From Kingdonia uniflora (taxonomy: Eukaryota; Streptophyta; Magnoliopsida; Ranunculales; Circaeasteraceae): 64,000 bases of DNA. The notes beneath the pieces were generated by a model. That model made no database searches. It was not told where the DNA came from and saw nothing but the letters and a program-made list of their open reading frames with translations. Position numbers and translations under genes: made by a program. The DNA lies in contig JACGCM010001652.1 of assembly GCA_014058105.1 (NCBI GenBank), positions 186,001 to 250,000 of the forward strand, given 5' to 3'. Of the stretch, positions 35,090-46,319 are shown piece by piece (positions within the stretch are counted from its first letter, which is position 1; every line of letters begins with the position of its first letter).

Positions 35090-35370
35090 ATGATTCTACG
35101 TGCTATCGTATAGTAGAGGGTTGGTTTGGCTGAAGCAGCAAACGATATGTAATAGAGGATCAATTTGGCTGAAGCAACAAATGATCTGCAATGTAATAGA
35201 GAATCAATTTGGCTAAAGCAACAAATTATCTATAATATATTGGAATGGGGTAAACCCAATGGTAATCTGTAATGTTTTAGATTATGTAAGTTATACTCTG
35301 TTTGGTTGGATTGGACGAACCAATAACTGACCTGTAATATATTAGAAATATAATTTGTATATAGAAGTAC
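35090..35370. repeat. Tandem repeats in AG1/pol spacer of D2
   Basis: Degenerate copies: GGTTTGGCTGAAGCAGCAAAC-type units about 45 bp long (35,117-35,230), then a copy of the 55-bp K unit (TTGGACGAACCAATAACTGA). They lie between the AG1 stop (34,954) and the pol stop (35,586). Confidence 0.7.
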
Positions 35371-35585
35371 TTGTTTGATATATTAGAAAAGTATTGTAAT
35401 GTAGGGCAATCAGACACAAGTATTTCATTGTGATAAGATTGACGAACAAAGAATATTAGATGGAGTACTGCATGAAATAGTAGAAAGTACTCAGATGTAT
35501 GGTGAACAAATATAAGTATTTCATTGATGTAAGATCGGCATACAAGATGATAGATTTATTGAGAAAAGTACACTGTGATAGATTA

Positions 35586-38500
35586 TTATCGGTGATATAA
35601 CTTCAATCTTCTCGTGTTTCAAGGATTAGGTACTCGTTCCCCACGTTCAATAGCGAGATCGTAATAACCAAAGCCATTTTTATCAACAATGATAAAAGGA
35701 CCTTCCCAATTTTTGGCCAGTTTCCCGGCATTGGTTTCTTCTTTGTGTTTGGGAATTTCTTAGTGGATGAGATCTTTTATTTCAAACTTTCTATGACGAA
35801 CTCATTTATTATAAGATCGGGTTAAAGCCTGGTGGTATCTTCCTAAGTTCATGATTGCCCTGTCTCTAGTTTCCTCGATCCAATTCATGTTACATGCCAA
35901 CTGGAATTCATTTTCTTCATTTGTCATAATATGGTCGCGCAATGGATGATGATATTAAGTAGAGATTATTGCCTCAGTACCATATGCTAATAGGAACGGC
36001 GTACATCCAGTCGATACCTGAGGAGTTGTACGATATGCCCATAATGCATGTGGTAATTCTTGGACCCAATTACCTTTTTTCTCTGTCAAGTATTTTTTGA
36101 TACCATCCATGATCGTGCAATTAGTGATTTTAGCTTGACCATTTCCTTGTGGGTAATATGGATTAGAAAGAGAGTGGATGATGTTGTGTTGATTGAAGAA
36201 CTCAACCACTCCAGAGCCAACTAATTGAAGTCCATTGTCAATTCTGATGTGATGGGGGCGGCATAACAGGATATGATAATGGTTTCCCATATAAATTTGA
36301 TGATTCGTCTTCTCGTATACGACATAGAGGGACTGCTTCCACCCATTTAGCAAAGTAATCCGTTGCTACTATAAGGTATTTCCTTTTGCCTGGTGCAGGC
36401 ATCATACTATGTGGTCAAGGGCCCATCGTCTGAACGACCAAACAACGTTGCTAGAATAGAGTTCCAAGGCTGGAGCTTGAATTTGGAGGCCATGTCGTTG
36501 GCAGGCATCATACTTGCTTACAAGTTCATTGGCTTGAGTTTTCATTTTAGGCCAAAAAACTCCTTGAGTATGAGCTCGATTGGCTAGATCTCGTCCTGCT
36601 GCATGTGAACCGCAAGCGCCTTCATGAAGTTCGTGCAATAATTTTTTAGCCTCTTTGTTCGATAAACACTCGAGATACGGTCCTGTAGCTGAAACTTTAT
36701 AAAGCAGACTATTGGCCACGATGTATCGCTTAACATTATCAAGGACAAGTCTTTTTTCAGTATGATCTTTAGGGAGTTCACCATCAAATTTGTTTTGAGG
36801 TCCAATATATGTAAGGAAAGGCCGTCTCCAATCGCCCTCATCTTCTTCAATGCCCCCAGTATTAGCAGAATTGGAGCTTATGATGTTAATGTTGGGGGTG
36901 GATAGTATTTTGATTTTGACATATCGAGCTTCTGTGCCGAGGACTCCTGCGAAGTAGGCAAGGGAATCAGAATGTCTATTTTCCCTACGCGATAAATGTT
37001 CAATGGTATCCCTCTTGAATTTGCGCATTCGGTCGGCTACTATTGTTGCATAATCAATCATTTTTTCGTTCTTCTAAAACTTCTTTGTATAATGGTTTAG
37101 AATGAGTAAAGAGTCTGTATATACCGCTAACTTGGATACTCTAATCTCGATAGCCATATCTAGACTGTGAATTATTACCTTATACTCAGTCACGTTGTTA
37201 GTAGCTTCGAAATTAAGTCTAATTGCTTTTTTGATACTTTCATTGGAAGGTGCGATAAGTACGATTCCGATGCCTGATCCCGTAGGTTCGAAAAAACCAT
37301 TAGTTAAAAGGCGTCATCCCTTTTGAGTTATTCATTCTGACTTTTCTTCGAACTGTTCTTCATTAATATCTATGATGTCTTCTTCCGAATCAGGATCTTC
37401 AACTGGGAAGTCTGCAAGAAAATTTGTTACTGCTTGACCAATGTAGTGGTTCGAAACGAATGTCATGTTCGCCAATTGTTACCGACCATTGTTCTACTTG
37501 CCTGGATTTTTTTCGTTTGGATAAAATCTCTCGTAAAGGATAATTTGTCATTACTCGAACTGAGTGGGCTTGAAAATATTGTTTTAACTTTTATGACGTG
37601 TACACAAAAGCTAAAAGAAGTTTCTCGACCTTGGAATACTGGGATTCTGCTGGAGTGAGACTTTTGCTGATAAAGTAGACAGGTTTCTCCGTCTTCTTAT
37701 CAAGTCAAATTAGAACATAACTTAATGATTCGTCGGTAATGGCAAGGTATATGGTGAGTTCTTCCCATTATTTGGGTGTACTCATCACTGGTGGTTTGCT
37801 TAAATAGCATTTAAGTTCCTGGAATGTTATTTCATACTCTTTTGTCCACTCGATCTCATAGTTCCTCTTAGCTTTTTTTTCGTTGCTCCTTCACGTAAGA
37901 GGTCGAATAACCATCGACATCGATATGAGGATTTGGAGATAAAACAATTTATTACAGTAATCTTGCCTGCTAATTTCTGTACGTTTTTCTTTGTTTTTGG
38001 AGAAGGCATAGATAATAGTGCACGGATACGATCTGGATTAGCCTCTATACCTTACTTGTTGATCAAATATTCTAAGAATTTGCCTGACTAGACCCCGAAC
38101 TGGCAGTTACCAGGATTGAGTCTCATCTTGTAGAAATGGAGAATTATAAAAGTAGTATGTAAATCTGTAATATGGTTATCCTTTTTAAGGCTTTCACATT
38201 ACATATCATCAATGTAGACTTCCATTATTTTTTCGAGGTGATCTTTGAACATCTGTGTCATCAATCTTTGATAAGTAGCTCCAGCATTCTTGAGACCGAA
38301 AGGCATAACCTTGTAGCAGTACAAGCCATGCTCTATAATAAAAGTTATTTTCTCTTGATCGTCATGTAGTAGAGGTATTTGATTGTACCCTGACGCGACA
38401 TCCACCATAGATAAGAGTTCGTGCCCTGCAGTTGAATCAAGCAGATGGTTTATGATAAGAAGTGGAAAACTATCCTTTGGGGTATGGTTTATGATAAGAA

Positions 38501-39400
38501 GTGGAAAACTATTCTTCGGTACTGCCACAATGTTCGAGATCTATTCTGGATAATTAGCTTTTCGTATAAAACCAACTTCGAAAAGCATATCGATTTCTAT
38601 GTTGACTTCTTCTCGGAGTCTTGGTGCTAAAGTCCTCTATTTTTGTTTGACAGCTTTAACTTTATCTTTTAAATTAAGCCTATGGCAGGCCAGATTTTGA
38701 TCAATGCTGGGCATTTCATGAAATGTCCAAGTAAAGACAACACTGTTGTCTTCGAGGAGCTGGATAAGAGAATCTCATTCTTCCGTAGGCAGAAGAGTAC
38801 CAATGTATGTTCCTCGTTAGTCCTCACTGATTTCAACGTACTTTGTGACTTCTGCAATTGGCAGATGGTTTTCTGCAGAGTTTACTATAAAGTTTGTTGT
38901 AATGTTCCCTGTTGTTTTCAATAATTGTTATGCGAGTTATGGCCTCGATAGCTCTGGTACGATGGCAACAAAATTTTACACGCTCGAGTTAACTTCTGAC
39001 TTCCTTTGATTTTGTAAATGTCACCATTCCATTCAAATTGTAGCGCCAAATGATAGGTTGATAGAATGGTTCACATATTATGTAACCAGCAACATCCTAT
39101 TATCCCCAAATAATAGGATTTTGCATTGATAACATAAAATACAACGTCAACTATTACTGGTTCTATCGTAATAGGAAGTATAATATTTCCTATACATTTT
39201 CTCTTGAGCCATTGAATTCATAGATATTAATGTCACTAGGCTGTACCTTATCAGCTAGTCCCATCTAATCAATCGTGCTTTGAAATAGTAGCTTAATACT
39301 ACTACCGGTATCTATCATCATTGTGTATAGTACAACATTTCACATTTTTAACATGATTACCAAAGCATCATGGTGAGGAAAGTTGACATGACGAACATCA
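35586..39400 (-). pseudogene. D2 pol: protease, RT, RNase H, integrase, disrupted
   Basis: Protease DTGS is intact at about 39,310. RT: the 109-codon frame 38,528-38,199 has LSMVDVASGYNQIP, MPFGLKNAGATYQRL and VYIDDM, but the finger block that normally lies between VPK and TPKDSFPL is replaced by a 13-residue duplication. RNase H (ATNNVTEYKVIIHSLDMA) lies at about 37,190-37,250. Integrase: a 219-codon open frame 37,061-36,402 with zinc-finger remnant (HELHEGACGSH ... KYDACQRHG, first Cys now Tyr) and WALDHIV, then 36,353-35,955 with Asp 36,237-36,239 and Lys (NGQAKITN, 36,129-36,131) at the catalytic Glu position. Ends at TAA 35,586-35,588. Confidence 0.88.
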
Positions 39401-41130
39401 CAGTCATCGAAAAAGATCCCTATGCATTGGGAGCGGATACAAAAAGTAAGTGAGTTTCTTTATCGTTCATAGACAAGTCGTGACATTGACCGACACGTCG
39501 TCTTTTGCTTCTGCTCGATTGGTTGGTAGTCAAAGTCTCAATGAAGTGGCTGAGAGATATATGGTATAAATTCTTTTCCTTTTCCGGCTCTTTGATTCGC
39601 GCGACTTCTATAGGAAGTCTGTAACTCCCGTTCTTGTAACTTTCGACGTCCACAATGTATTCATGCATTCGTACATCCACAAAAATATACTCCAACAGTC
39701 GTTGTAAAGCAAAATAGTATTCTGTTTCATGATGTCAAACTTTGTGGTAAATGTAATAAGGTTTGGTCTCAATGGGTTAGAGATATTGTGCATTGCAAAC
39801 AAACTTATCCTTCTGAAGTATAGGATAAATGTTGGCTATGGTTACGTTCATCTAGGGAAGATAAGGTTTTGGCATATTACTATCTTTCTGAGGTCGATCC
39901 TCATTATACTTTGTTCGCTTCCTGCCTCTTCCCTGATGAGCAATACGGTTGTGATCCTAACCTAGGGATTGATCTCTTGCCGTCAATGTTGATTTTTGAG
40001 TTTTCTGCCTGTCGGACACCATTCTTTCGAGATCGATATATCCGTTGACTTTTTTGATTATGTCCTCCAAAGTTGTAGGTTTGTTCAGGATGACGTATTC
40101 CTTCGCTCTTCCATCGACGAGTAAGGCATTGGCAAAAGTTGAAATAGTAATCATCTAATCAAGCTGATCTACCTTCTGAGCTAACACCCAGAACTTCTTA
40201 GTAAATGTCTCGAGCTTCTCTCCTGGCATTTGTTTAAGGTTGAAATGAGAATATAGATTCTCTCATTTATCTCTGTTGTGCGAGTAATTTTTTACGAAGA
40301 GTTCTCGTAATTGCTCAAAAGTTGTAATAGACCCTTCTGATAGCGTGTGAAACCATCGCAGGGGTTTGCTTGATAAACTGGTCAGAATGGGCCGATATAG
40401 AATGTGATTAGATATTGAATATAAGCCTAAAGCATCCTGGAACTCTTTAATGTGCTCCACTGGATCAGTCCTTTTGTATTTTTGGATCTTCAAAGTATGG
40501 AACCCGGCGAGGACTTCGCCATCCAATAGCTCCTGTATGAGCGGGCTCTTCAGTAATCTGTTATGGATTCCTTTAATGGCGTGAATTTGAGCATCGAGCA
40601 GTTTTTTGATGCCCTTGTCAACATGTTCTTGAGTTACGTATTAACGAGCGGTGATGGTATGCCGTTGAATTCATCCTTTACAAGGGATGTGGTCCCCACT
40701 TCCTTCACTGATTCGCTCCAGGGCAGGAATTTGAACTCTTCCTCGTGGTGGTTCTCCTTGTCTAATTCCAGCGAGACCGCCATCAACTTCTTGGTGGACT
40801 TCCTATAGCAAAATGTGCTAATCCCCCTATTGTTTGTACTTAGATCGAACGTCACCTCCTAGATTGTTCGCATGAGGTCCTATTCTGTCGATAACAAACA
40901 CCCATGAAGTCTCCGACATCACGCCTTTGTTCTTCTGGGTTGTGACCTATTGACTTTGCATAACCTTTAGCGCTGGCTAGTTATTGCTCCAGAGCAGCTC
41001 TCCTGTCAGTTTCAGAATTACGATTGGCCCGTAACTCTGCCAGTTCAGCGCTTGTATCTCCTGGAGTAATTAGTATATTCAAATCTGGAGGTGTCATCTC
41101 ATTTGGAAATATACAACTACTTTCTGAGAC
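39400..41130 (-). pseudogene. D2 gag, disrupted
   Basis: Open pieces: 40,526-40,263 (capsid core: LAGFHTLKIQKYKRTDPVEH, FHTLSEGSITTFEQLRELF), 40,154-39,957 (STFANALLVDGRAKEYV, DIIKKVNGYIDLERMV), and 39,695-39,420 (YIFVDVRMHEYIVDVESYKN then a basic stretch). The N-terminal 40,855-40,634 is acidic and not recognisable by motif. The order matches C1 gag. Confidence 0.8.
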
Positions 41131-41153
41131 AATGAGTATGAGAACTTCGTTCT

Positions 41154-41167
41154 CACAGACGACGCCA
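41154..41167 (-). promoter_or_regulatory. Primer-binding site of D2
   Basis: The reverse complement TGGCGTCGTCTGTG lies just inside the 5' LTR. It differs from C1 by one base. Confidence 0.7.
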
Positions 41168-41169
41168 AA

Positions 41170-41943
41170 TGTAATAGCCTAATTTCAGGATTCGAACTTA
41201 GTCTTTACACCAGATGTGTTTAGAACACTCAAGAATATCAAGTGGTAGTTAACAAGATAATTTAGCGTAGAAAACCCTTGAATAGGTTAAAAACTACAAC
41301 CTCTGACGATTTGAGAAAGAGAGAATGATATTATTGAGATTGCTACCATATTATAATGAGTGTTCTGAGTATGTGGAATGTTAGAGTGAGAGTTCCTCCG
41401 TCCATCATCTGGAATTCTCTGGTCTTATTTATATACCTTATAATATGACCATTTGATGACCATTAAGATTCTTAATGATTGACGTTACAAAATATATGTT
41501 AGATATTTTTGACCAGATTGTGTAACGGACTGATCTTGCTGTCTCATAATGGCCTCATTAATGATGCAACATCTGTTGACTCGAACTATTATTATAGAGG
41601 TAGAAAGTGATGAGTTGTTGTAGAGGTCAAAAGTAATTACTAGAACTTAGGGATATTGAATATGTCTTTAGTGGTGTTTTATGTATGTTGATGAGGTCGA
41701 GGATGAAGCATGAGTATGAGATGCAAAATAAGCTATTACATGATGGCTCTTAACCAAGAGTATGAGAAGCATCATGGGCGAGTGGTGTTGGTTCAAGAAA
41801 CTTGTGTTGTAACTGTTTCTTGATGTTGTTGTCCTAATTCTGATCGTGCTACAAATGTGCCACATGCTCTGTTGATGAGGTTGAAAGTTCGTATGTTGGT
41901 CAAAGATGAAGCATGAGTCTGAGATGCGGAATAAGCCACTACA
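41170..41943 (-). repeat. 5' LTR of D2 with duplicated U3 unit
   Basis: 774 bp. Read in reverse complement it starts TGTAGTGGCTTATTCCGC and ends AGGCTATTACA. A second LTR-like start, TGTAATAGCTTATTTTGC, lies at 41,740, so a 203-bp U3 unit is tandemly duplicated. Right flank is TCAAA. The matching 3' LTR is absent. Confidence 0.85.
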
Positions 41944-43067
41944 TCAAAAATAACTATTTTCTTATCGAGATTATCAACCTTCCGGACAAGTTCCAATTTT
42001 TTTTTGTAAAGATCTCGAGCTTCTTCCTCTAAGGCTATTTGAGACTAATAAGAGTGTACAAGTTTTCTTCTTTGTCTTTATTATGAGCATACATTTTGAC
42101 AAAGATCTTCTGTAGTTGGTTGAATGTGAGGATTGAATCTTCAGGTAAAGAATATAACAACCAGAGCGGTTCCCCCTGTAGGCTTGTAGCGAACAGACGA
42201 CACAGAATGTGGTTTAAATTTAAATACAATCTCAGTAAGTCGCAAAATTGCTGAATGTGATCTTTTGGATCAGTACCTTTGTACTTACGTATCTTTGGAG
42301 TATGGAAACATGTTGGTATTTCTATATCAAACAACTCTTTAGCAATCAGACTACCTTACAATTTGGTCAAATCATCATTATTATCGAGAGTTTGGGCTTT
42401 GATTAATTCCTTGATCCGCTGATCCATGTGTTCCTGCGTGATGTAATGTCATGGTGCTTGAGCGACTTGGCGCACAGGTCAGGGATTATGAGTACCACTA
42501 CCCTTGCTTAAACATTCACGAGTTGGTATCTTGGATTGAGGTCGTGGCTCCCCGTCTTGACGTTTGGAGGGCCTACGTCCTCTACTGATGTCGGACTGAT
42601 TGTCCTAGAAGAATTGAAGCTTTTGGTACGTGTAGATCATTACGTTGATGTCTGGAAGCTCCTTTGCAAGTTGTTCCTCGAGGTCCCAACCTGTCTCGCA
42701 CTGAAACTCTGGAGTTTGCTGGTATTTGATCACGTTCCCTTGGAAGGGGAACTTGTTGATTGTCTTGCAAGGTAGTTTGCATCATTATTATGTGTTCTTC
42801 ATGTCGCTTGAATTCTGTTTAATGAGCTTGAAGCTCATTTACTACTTCTTGTTCGCAGAGCTCGCGATTGAGCAATAACTGACACTTGAGCTCATTTCGT
42901 TTCTCTATTTTAGCATGGAGGTTGGCCCGTAATTCTGCGAGCTGATCTGGTTCGACTGGAATATCATGCTGAACTCCTGTGGCTGGTCGCTTGGAAGTCA
43001 CGATGATTGAAAATTGATCGTTGAGTAACTGTATGCCTTAGGATTTTGTAGAAATGTCTTTTTTTCC
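41944..43067 (-). pseudogene. Element I gag
   Basis: Frame 42,334-42,035: PTCFHTPKIRKYKGTDPKDH, FNQLQKIFVKMYAHNKDKEE, a Ty3/gypsy capsid closest to D1. N-terminal 43,001-42,819 is charged (QLAELRANLHAKIEKRNELK). Broken by stops between, and cut by D2 at 41,943. Confidence 0.75.
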
Positions 43068-43082
43068 CACAGACGTGCCAAA

Positions 43083-43499
43083 TGTAAGGGCCAAATTTTC
43101 TAGTATCTTGAAATAGCTCAAAGTATCTCTTACACCAAATGTATCTATGACAAGACTTAGTATAACCCAATATAGAAATGACACAGGTGATTAGCGTGGA
43201 AACCTTTGAATATATAAAAATCGCGACCTCGACTTGAGGGTTTAGTAACTCTTACTTTATTGCTTGAGGCTGATAGATTTGATTACAAGTTATGATTTCT
43301 TGAGCTTGAAAAACTTCATCCTTTCTCCTGTAGAACTCATCTTTTTTTATAGACCTCACTCTCAGTTCGTTATCGTGCATAAACACGTTCTCCTAAAAAT
43401 GGGAGCAAGTGGCAGTTGGGTTTGCAACTGCTAGTTCATGGGAGACAGGCGTCTTTTACTTGTTATATTTCATTTGTAGTGCTCGAGCCACGTTCTACA
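43083..43499 (-). repeat. 5' LTR of element I
   Basis: Left end TGTAAGGGCCAAATTTTC is the reverse of the LTR 3' end. The right end is estimated at TTCTACA (43,499). It shares the R-U5 core TTCAAAGGTTTCCACGC with the other LTRs. A PBS-like TGGCACGTCTGTG (reverse complement) is adjacent. Confidence 0.6.
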
Positions 43500-43989
43500 T
43501 TATTTTGTGGTCTAGGTGCCATTGTTGATGGTGTATGTCACGTGTATATTGCGTGAGTCTGGTATTCCCTACACCACTCATTCACATCGCCTCTCTTGGG
43601 AAAATGTACCCTGTCATCATTACCTCTTTTCAAACCTAATATTAAAATAATATTAACACTTCTCCTTTCCCAAGACAACTTATATACCACACAGTTCACA
43701 AATCTACTCAACTTTCTCACTCTCAGATTTGTATTATTTTCCCATCTCATGGTGAACAATTTTTATAGATATTTAGATGAGGCATTAAAAAGGGAAATTT
43801 TGAATTTCAAATAAACAGAACGGATATCACAGATTATATTTTTTTAAGAATAAAATGTGCGAGACACATTCACTTGATAAGTAATAGTATGATTCCAAAA
43901 GAAGAATGTAATTCTACGAATTACATAGTGCAATAATTTTAAGATTTTTTTATTACTAAAACTGAGCTGGCCAAAATCGACCTGAAGAT
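43500..43989 (-). other. Spacer downstream of gene X copy 3
   Basis: No gene. The minus strand continues from gene X copy 3 and carries CACGTG at 43,539-43,544, as upstream of AG1 in D2. The rest of AG1 was replaced by element I. Confidence 0.4.
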
Positions 43990-44352
43990 AAGGGTAACTA
44001 CATTCAGAAGTAATTGCATTTAAAGCAACCAAGGTGATTGGGTTCACCACAAGGGATTATCCCGCCACCCGCTGCCATCTCGTCATCTTCAACAATCTTT
44101 TCCAACGCGATCTTCTTCATATCAATTCCTAAGCTTCTACTTCAAGGATCAAGTAGGGGAAGATATCATACTAGAAGTGGCGATCTAATTCCACAAGTCT
44201 TTCCTCCACATTAAGCCTTCAAGCTGCAATGGTCGTTCAGGCAGTACGGTGTTATAGGGTAGCAGCTAGAAATACTGTTCACGGAGTTCAGCCACTTTTA
44301 TGGCTAGCCTTACCTCTGTTGTATGACGTTGGCGTTAGGAACGTGTCCTCAC
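43990..44352 (-). pseudogene. Gene X (AG2) copy 3, C-terminal exon (left half)
   Basis: In reverse complement: AIKVAELREQYF, stop, LLPYNTVLPERPLQLEGLM, then in shifted frames KKIALEKIVEDDEMAAGGG and IIPCGEPNHLGCFKCNYF. It is split by the 44,353-54,732 insertion, with the upstream half at 54,733 onward. The CTCAC at 44,348-44,352 is repeated at 54,733-54,737. The end Cys-Gly-x3-His-Leu-Gly-x-Phe-x-Cys matches copy 0. Confidence 0.6.
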
Positions 44353-44593
44353 TGTAATAGCCAAATTTCATGATTCAAACTTTGCCTTTACACCAAGGAT
44401 ATTCAAAGCCTCTGGATGAATAATGAATGAGTAATAACCCAAAAGCTTAGCGTGGAAAACCTTTGAATAGGTTAAAAACCACGACCTATCTTGAGGATTT
44501 AGAAAAAGAGTAGTTTATTGATAGTTGCTAGATATTATAAGAGAAGCTCTGAGTCTTTTGTATTGATCTTGAGTGAGTATTCCTCTCTTCTGT
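44353..44593 (-). repeat. Partial LTR (3' end) of composite
   Basis: R-U5 part only, in minus orientation, running straight into gag sequence at about 44,594. This marks an internal deletion that removed pol and the antisense genes. Confidence 0.8.
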
Positions 44594-45640
44594 CAGCGAG
44601 TAAAACATTGGTGAGGTCGAAATAGTAATCTTTTAATCAAGCTGATCTACCTTTCGAGCCAACTCTAGGAACTTCTTAGTGAACGTCTCGAGCTTCTCTC
44701 CTGGTACTTGCTTAAGGCTGAATAGAGAATATAGATTCTCCTCTTTGTCTCTGTTATACGAGTAATTATTAACGAAGAGTTCCCTCAACTACTTGAAAGC
44801 TTTAATGGATCCTTTTGGTAGGGTGTGGAACCATCGCAAAGGTTTGCCTTGTAAATTGGTAAGAAAGAGCCGGCATAAAATGTGATTAGATGTAGAATGT
44901 AATCCTAGAGCATCCTAGAATTCTTGAACGTGTTCTACTGGATCAGTCCCCTTGTATTTTTAGATTTTCAGTATGTGAAAACCAGAGGGAACTTTGCCAT
45001 CTAGGAGCTCCTGTGCGATCAGATTCTTCTATAATCTGTTGTGGATTCCTTTAGTGGTCTGAATTTGAGCATCGAGCAATTCTTTGATGTTCTTATCAAC
45101 ATGTTCTTGAGTCACATATTGACGAGCTGTGGTGGTTGGTCATGGTACGCGTCCTTCTCAAGGGTTGTAGTCTCCACTTCCTTCATTTCGTCGATCAAAT
45201 ACTGGAATACAAACTCTTCCTCGTGGTGGCTCCTCTATTTTTCTGACTTCAACAATTCCTCCATCAACTTCTTGATGGACTTCTTGTACCAAAGTAGGTT
45301 CGCCCCCATGTTGCTTATGAACTTCAACTCCCAGATTGTTCGGGTAAGGTCCTATCTTGTCGAGAGTGGAAACTCGTGAAGCAGCTGGCAACACGCCTTT
45401 GTTTTATTGGATTGTGACCTACTGACTTTGCAGGACCTTCAACACGTCTTGTATGCCTGCCAGTTATTACTCCAGAGTGGTTCGCCTTTAGGTTTTGGAG
45501 TTGAGATTGGCCCTCAATTCTGTAAGTACAATGTTTTCACCTTCTAGAGTAATCGGTGTACTTTGTTCTGGAAGCATCATTCTGTTAAGAAATAATCAGT
45601 TGTTTTTTGAGACAATGAGTTTGAGAACTTCGTTCCCACA
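44594..45640 (-). pseudogene. gag remnant of composite element
   Basis: Matches D2 gag by position and content (the minus strand near 44,950 encodes the LDGEV..G-TDPVEH block; 45,394-45,158 is the acidic N-terminal part with VDGGIVEVRKIEEPPRGR). Many stops. It is adjacent to PBS and 5' LTR on the right. Confidence 0.7.
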
Positions 45641-45652
45641 GATGGTGCCAAA

Positions 45653-46214
45653 TGTAATAGCCTAATTTTGTGATCCGAACTTAGCCTTTCCACCAAGGAT
45701 ATTCAGAGCTTTTAGATGAATAATGGATGAGTAATAATATAAAAGTTTAGCGTGGAAAATCTTTGAATAGGTTAAAAACCATGACCTCTCTTGAGAATTT
45801 AGAAAAAGAGCAGTTTATTGATAGTTGCTAGATATTACAAGAGAAGCTCTGAGTCTTTTGTATAGAGCTTGAGTGAGTATTCCTCTCTCTTCTGTCCCTC
45901 ATCTCGTTTCTCTAGTCCTATTTATAAGTCTTATAATATGACTGTTTGACGACCATTATCATCATTAATGATGGACGTTACAATATGTGTTTGATAATCT
46001 TTGATTTAATTGTATAACGGTCTGATCTTTACTGCTTCGTAACGGTTTTATTGATTATAGTACGTTTGCTTAACTCGAACTATTGATGTAAAGGTCGAAA
46101 ATGATGACTAGACTTCTGTAACTGTAATGTCTTATGTGTATGTTGAGGAGGTCGAGTGGTCGTATGCTAGTCGAAAATGAAGCTTGAGTTCGAGATGCAG
46201 AATACGCCACTACA
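45653..46214 (-). repeat. 5' LTR of composite (internal)
   Basis: 562 bp with one U3 unit. The reverse complement starts TGTAGTGGCGTATTCTGC and ends AGGCTATTACA. A PBS-like TGGCACCATCTGTGG (reverse complement) lies at 45,637-45,651. The right edge abuts gene X copy 2 at about 46,219, cutting its last residues. Confidence 0.8.
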
Positions 46215-46228
46215 AGATGATTTAGCAC

Positions 46229-46319
46229 ACCATATGGTATTATCTTCCTGCTACTCTCTTATCTTTTTTAGCAAGCTTGTCATGTGCAATCTCTTGAACA
46301 ACTTCTCCTCGTAAAGTAG
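46229..46319 (-). pseudogene. Gene X (AG2) copy 2, C-terminal exon end (left of B2)
   Basis: Reverse complement reads VVQEIAHDKLAKKDKRVAGR then stop, matching copy 1 VQQLASDKLDEEDARAARGE. It is the continuation of 52,101-52,330 across B2; AGTAG (46,315-46,319) is the target duplication. Confidence 0.65.

Larger units (their letters stand above)
24898..41943 (-). mobile_element. Tat-like Ty3/gypsy element D2 with two antisense genes
   Basis: In element orientation (right to left): 5' LTR 41,170-41,943, PBS 41,154-41,167, gag 39,400-41,130, pol 35,586-39,400, then two genes on the opposite strand: AG1 29,730-34,954 and gene X 24,898-29,289. It is interrupted by element B1 (25,515-28,674). The 3' LTR and gene X first exon are missing at the left junction with D1. 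D2 itself sits inside the gag of element I. Without B1 about 13.9 kb remain, long for Ty3/gypsy but normal for Tat-lineage elements. Confidence 0.75.
41944..43499 (-). mobile_element. Element I, Tat-like, gag plus 5' LTR (interrupted by D2)
   Basis: 5' LTR about 43,083-43,499 (starts TGTAGAACGTGGCTCG and ends GGCCCTTACA on the minus strand), PBS just left of it, gag to 41,944. The gag frame stops at the D2 LTR in the phrase VDNLDKKIVIFDV. The rest of element I is not seen in the window. The LTR differs clearly from D2, so it is a related subfamily; it has inserted at the AG1 promoter side of copy 3. Confidence 0.65.

Noticed and set aside
43500..43990. TATATAAG on the minus strand near 43,680 as a promoter
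   Set aside because: No coding frame follows before element I, and the AG1 promoter in D2 lies after, not before, the G-box.
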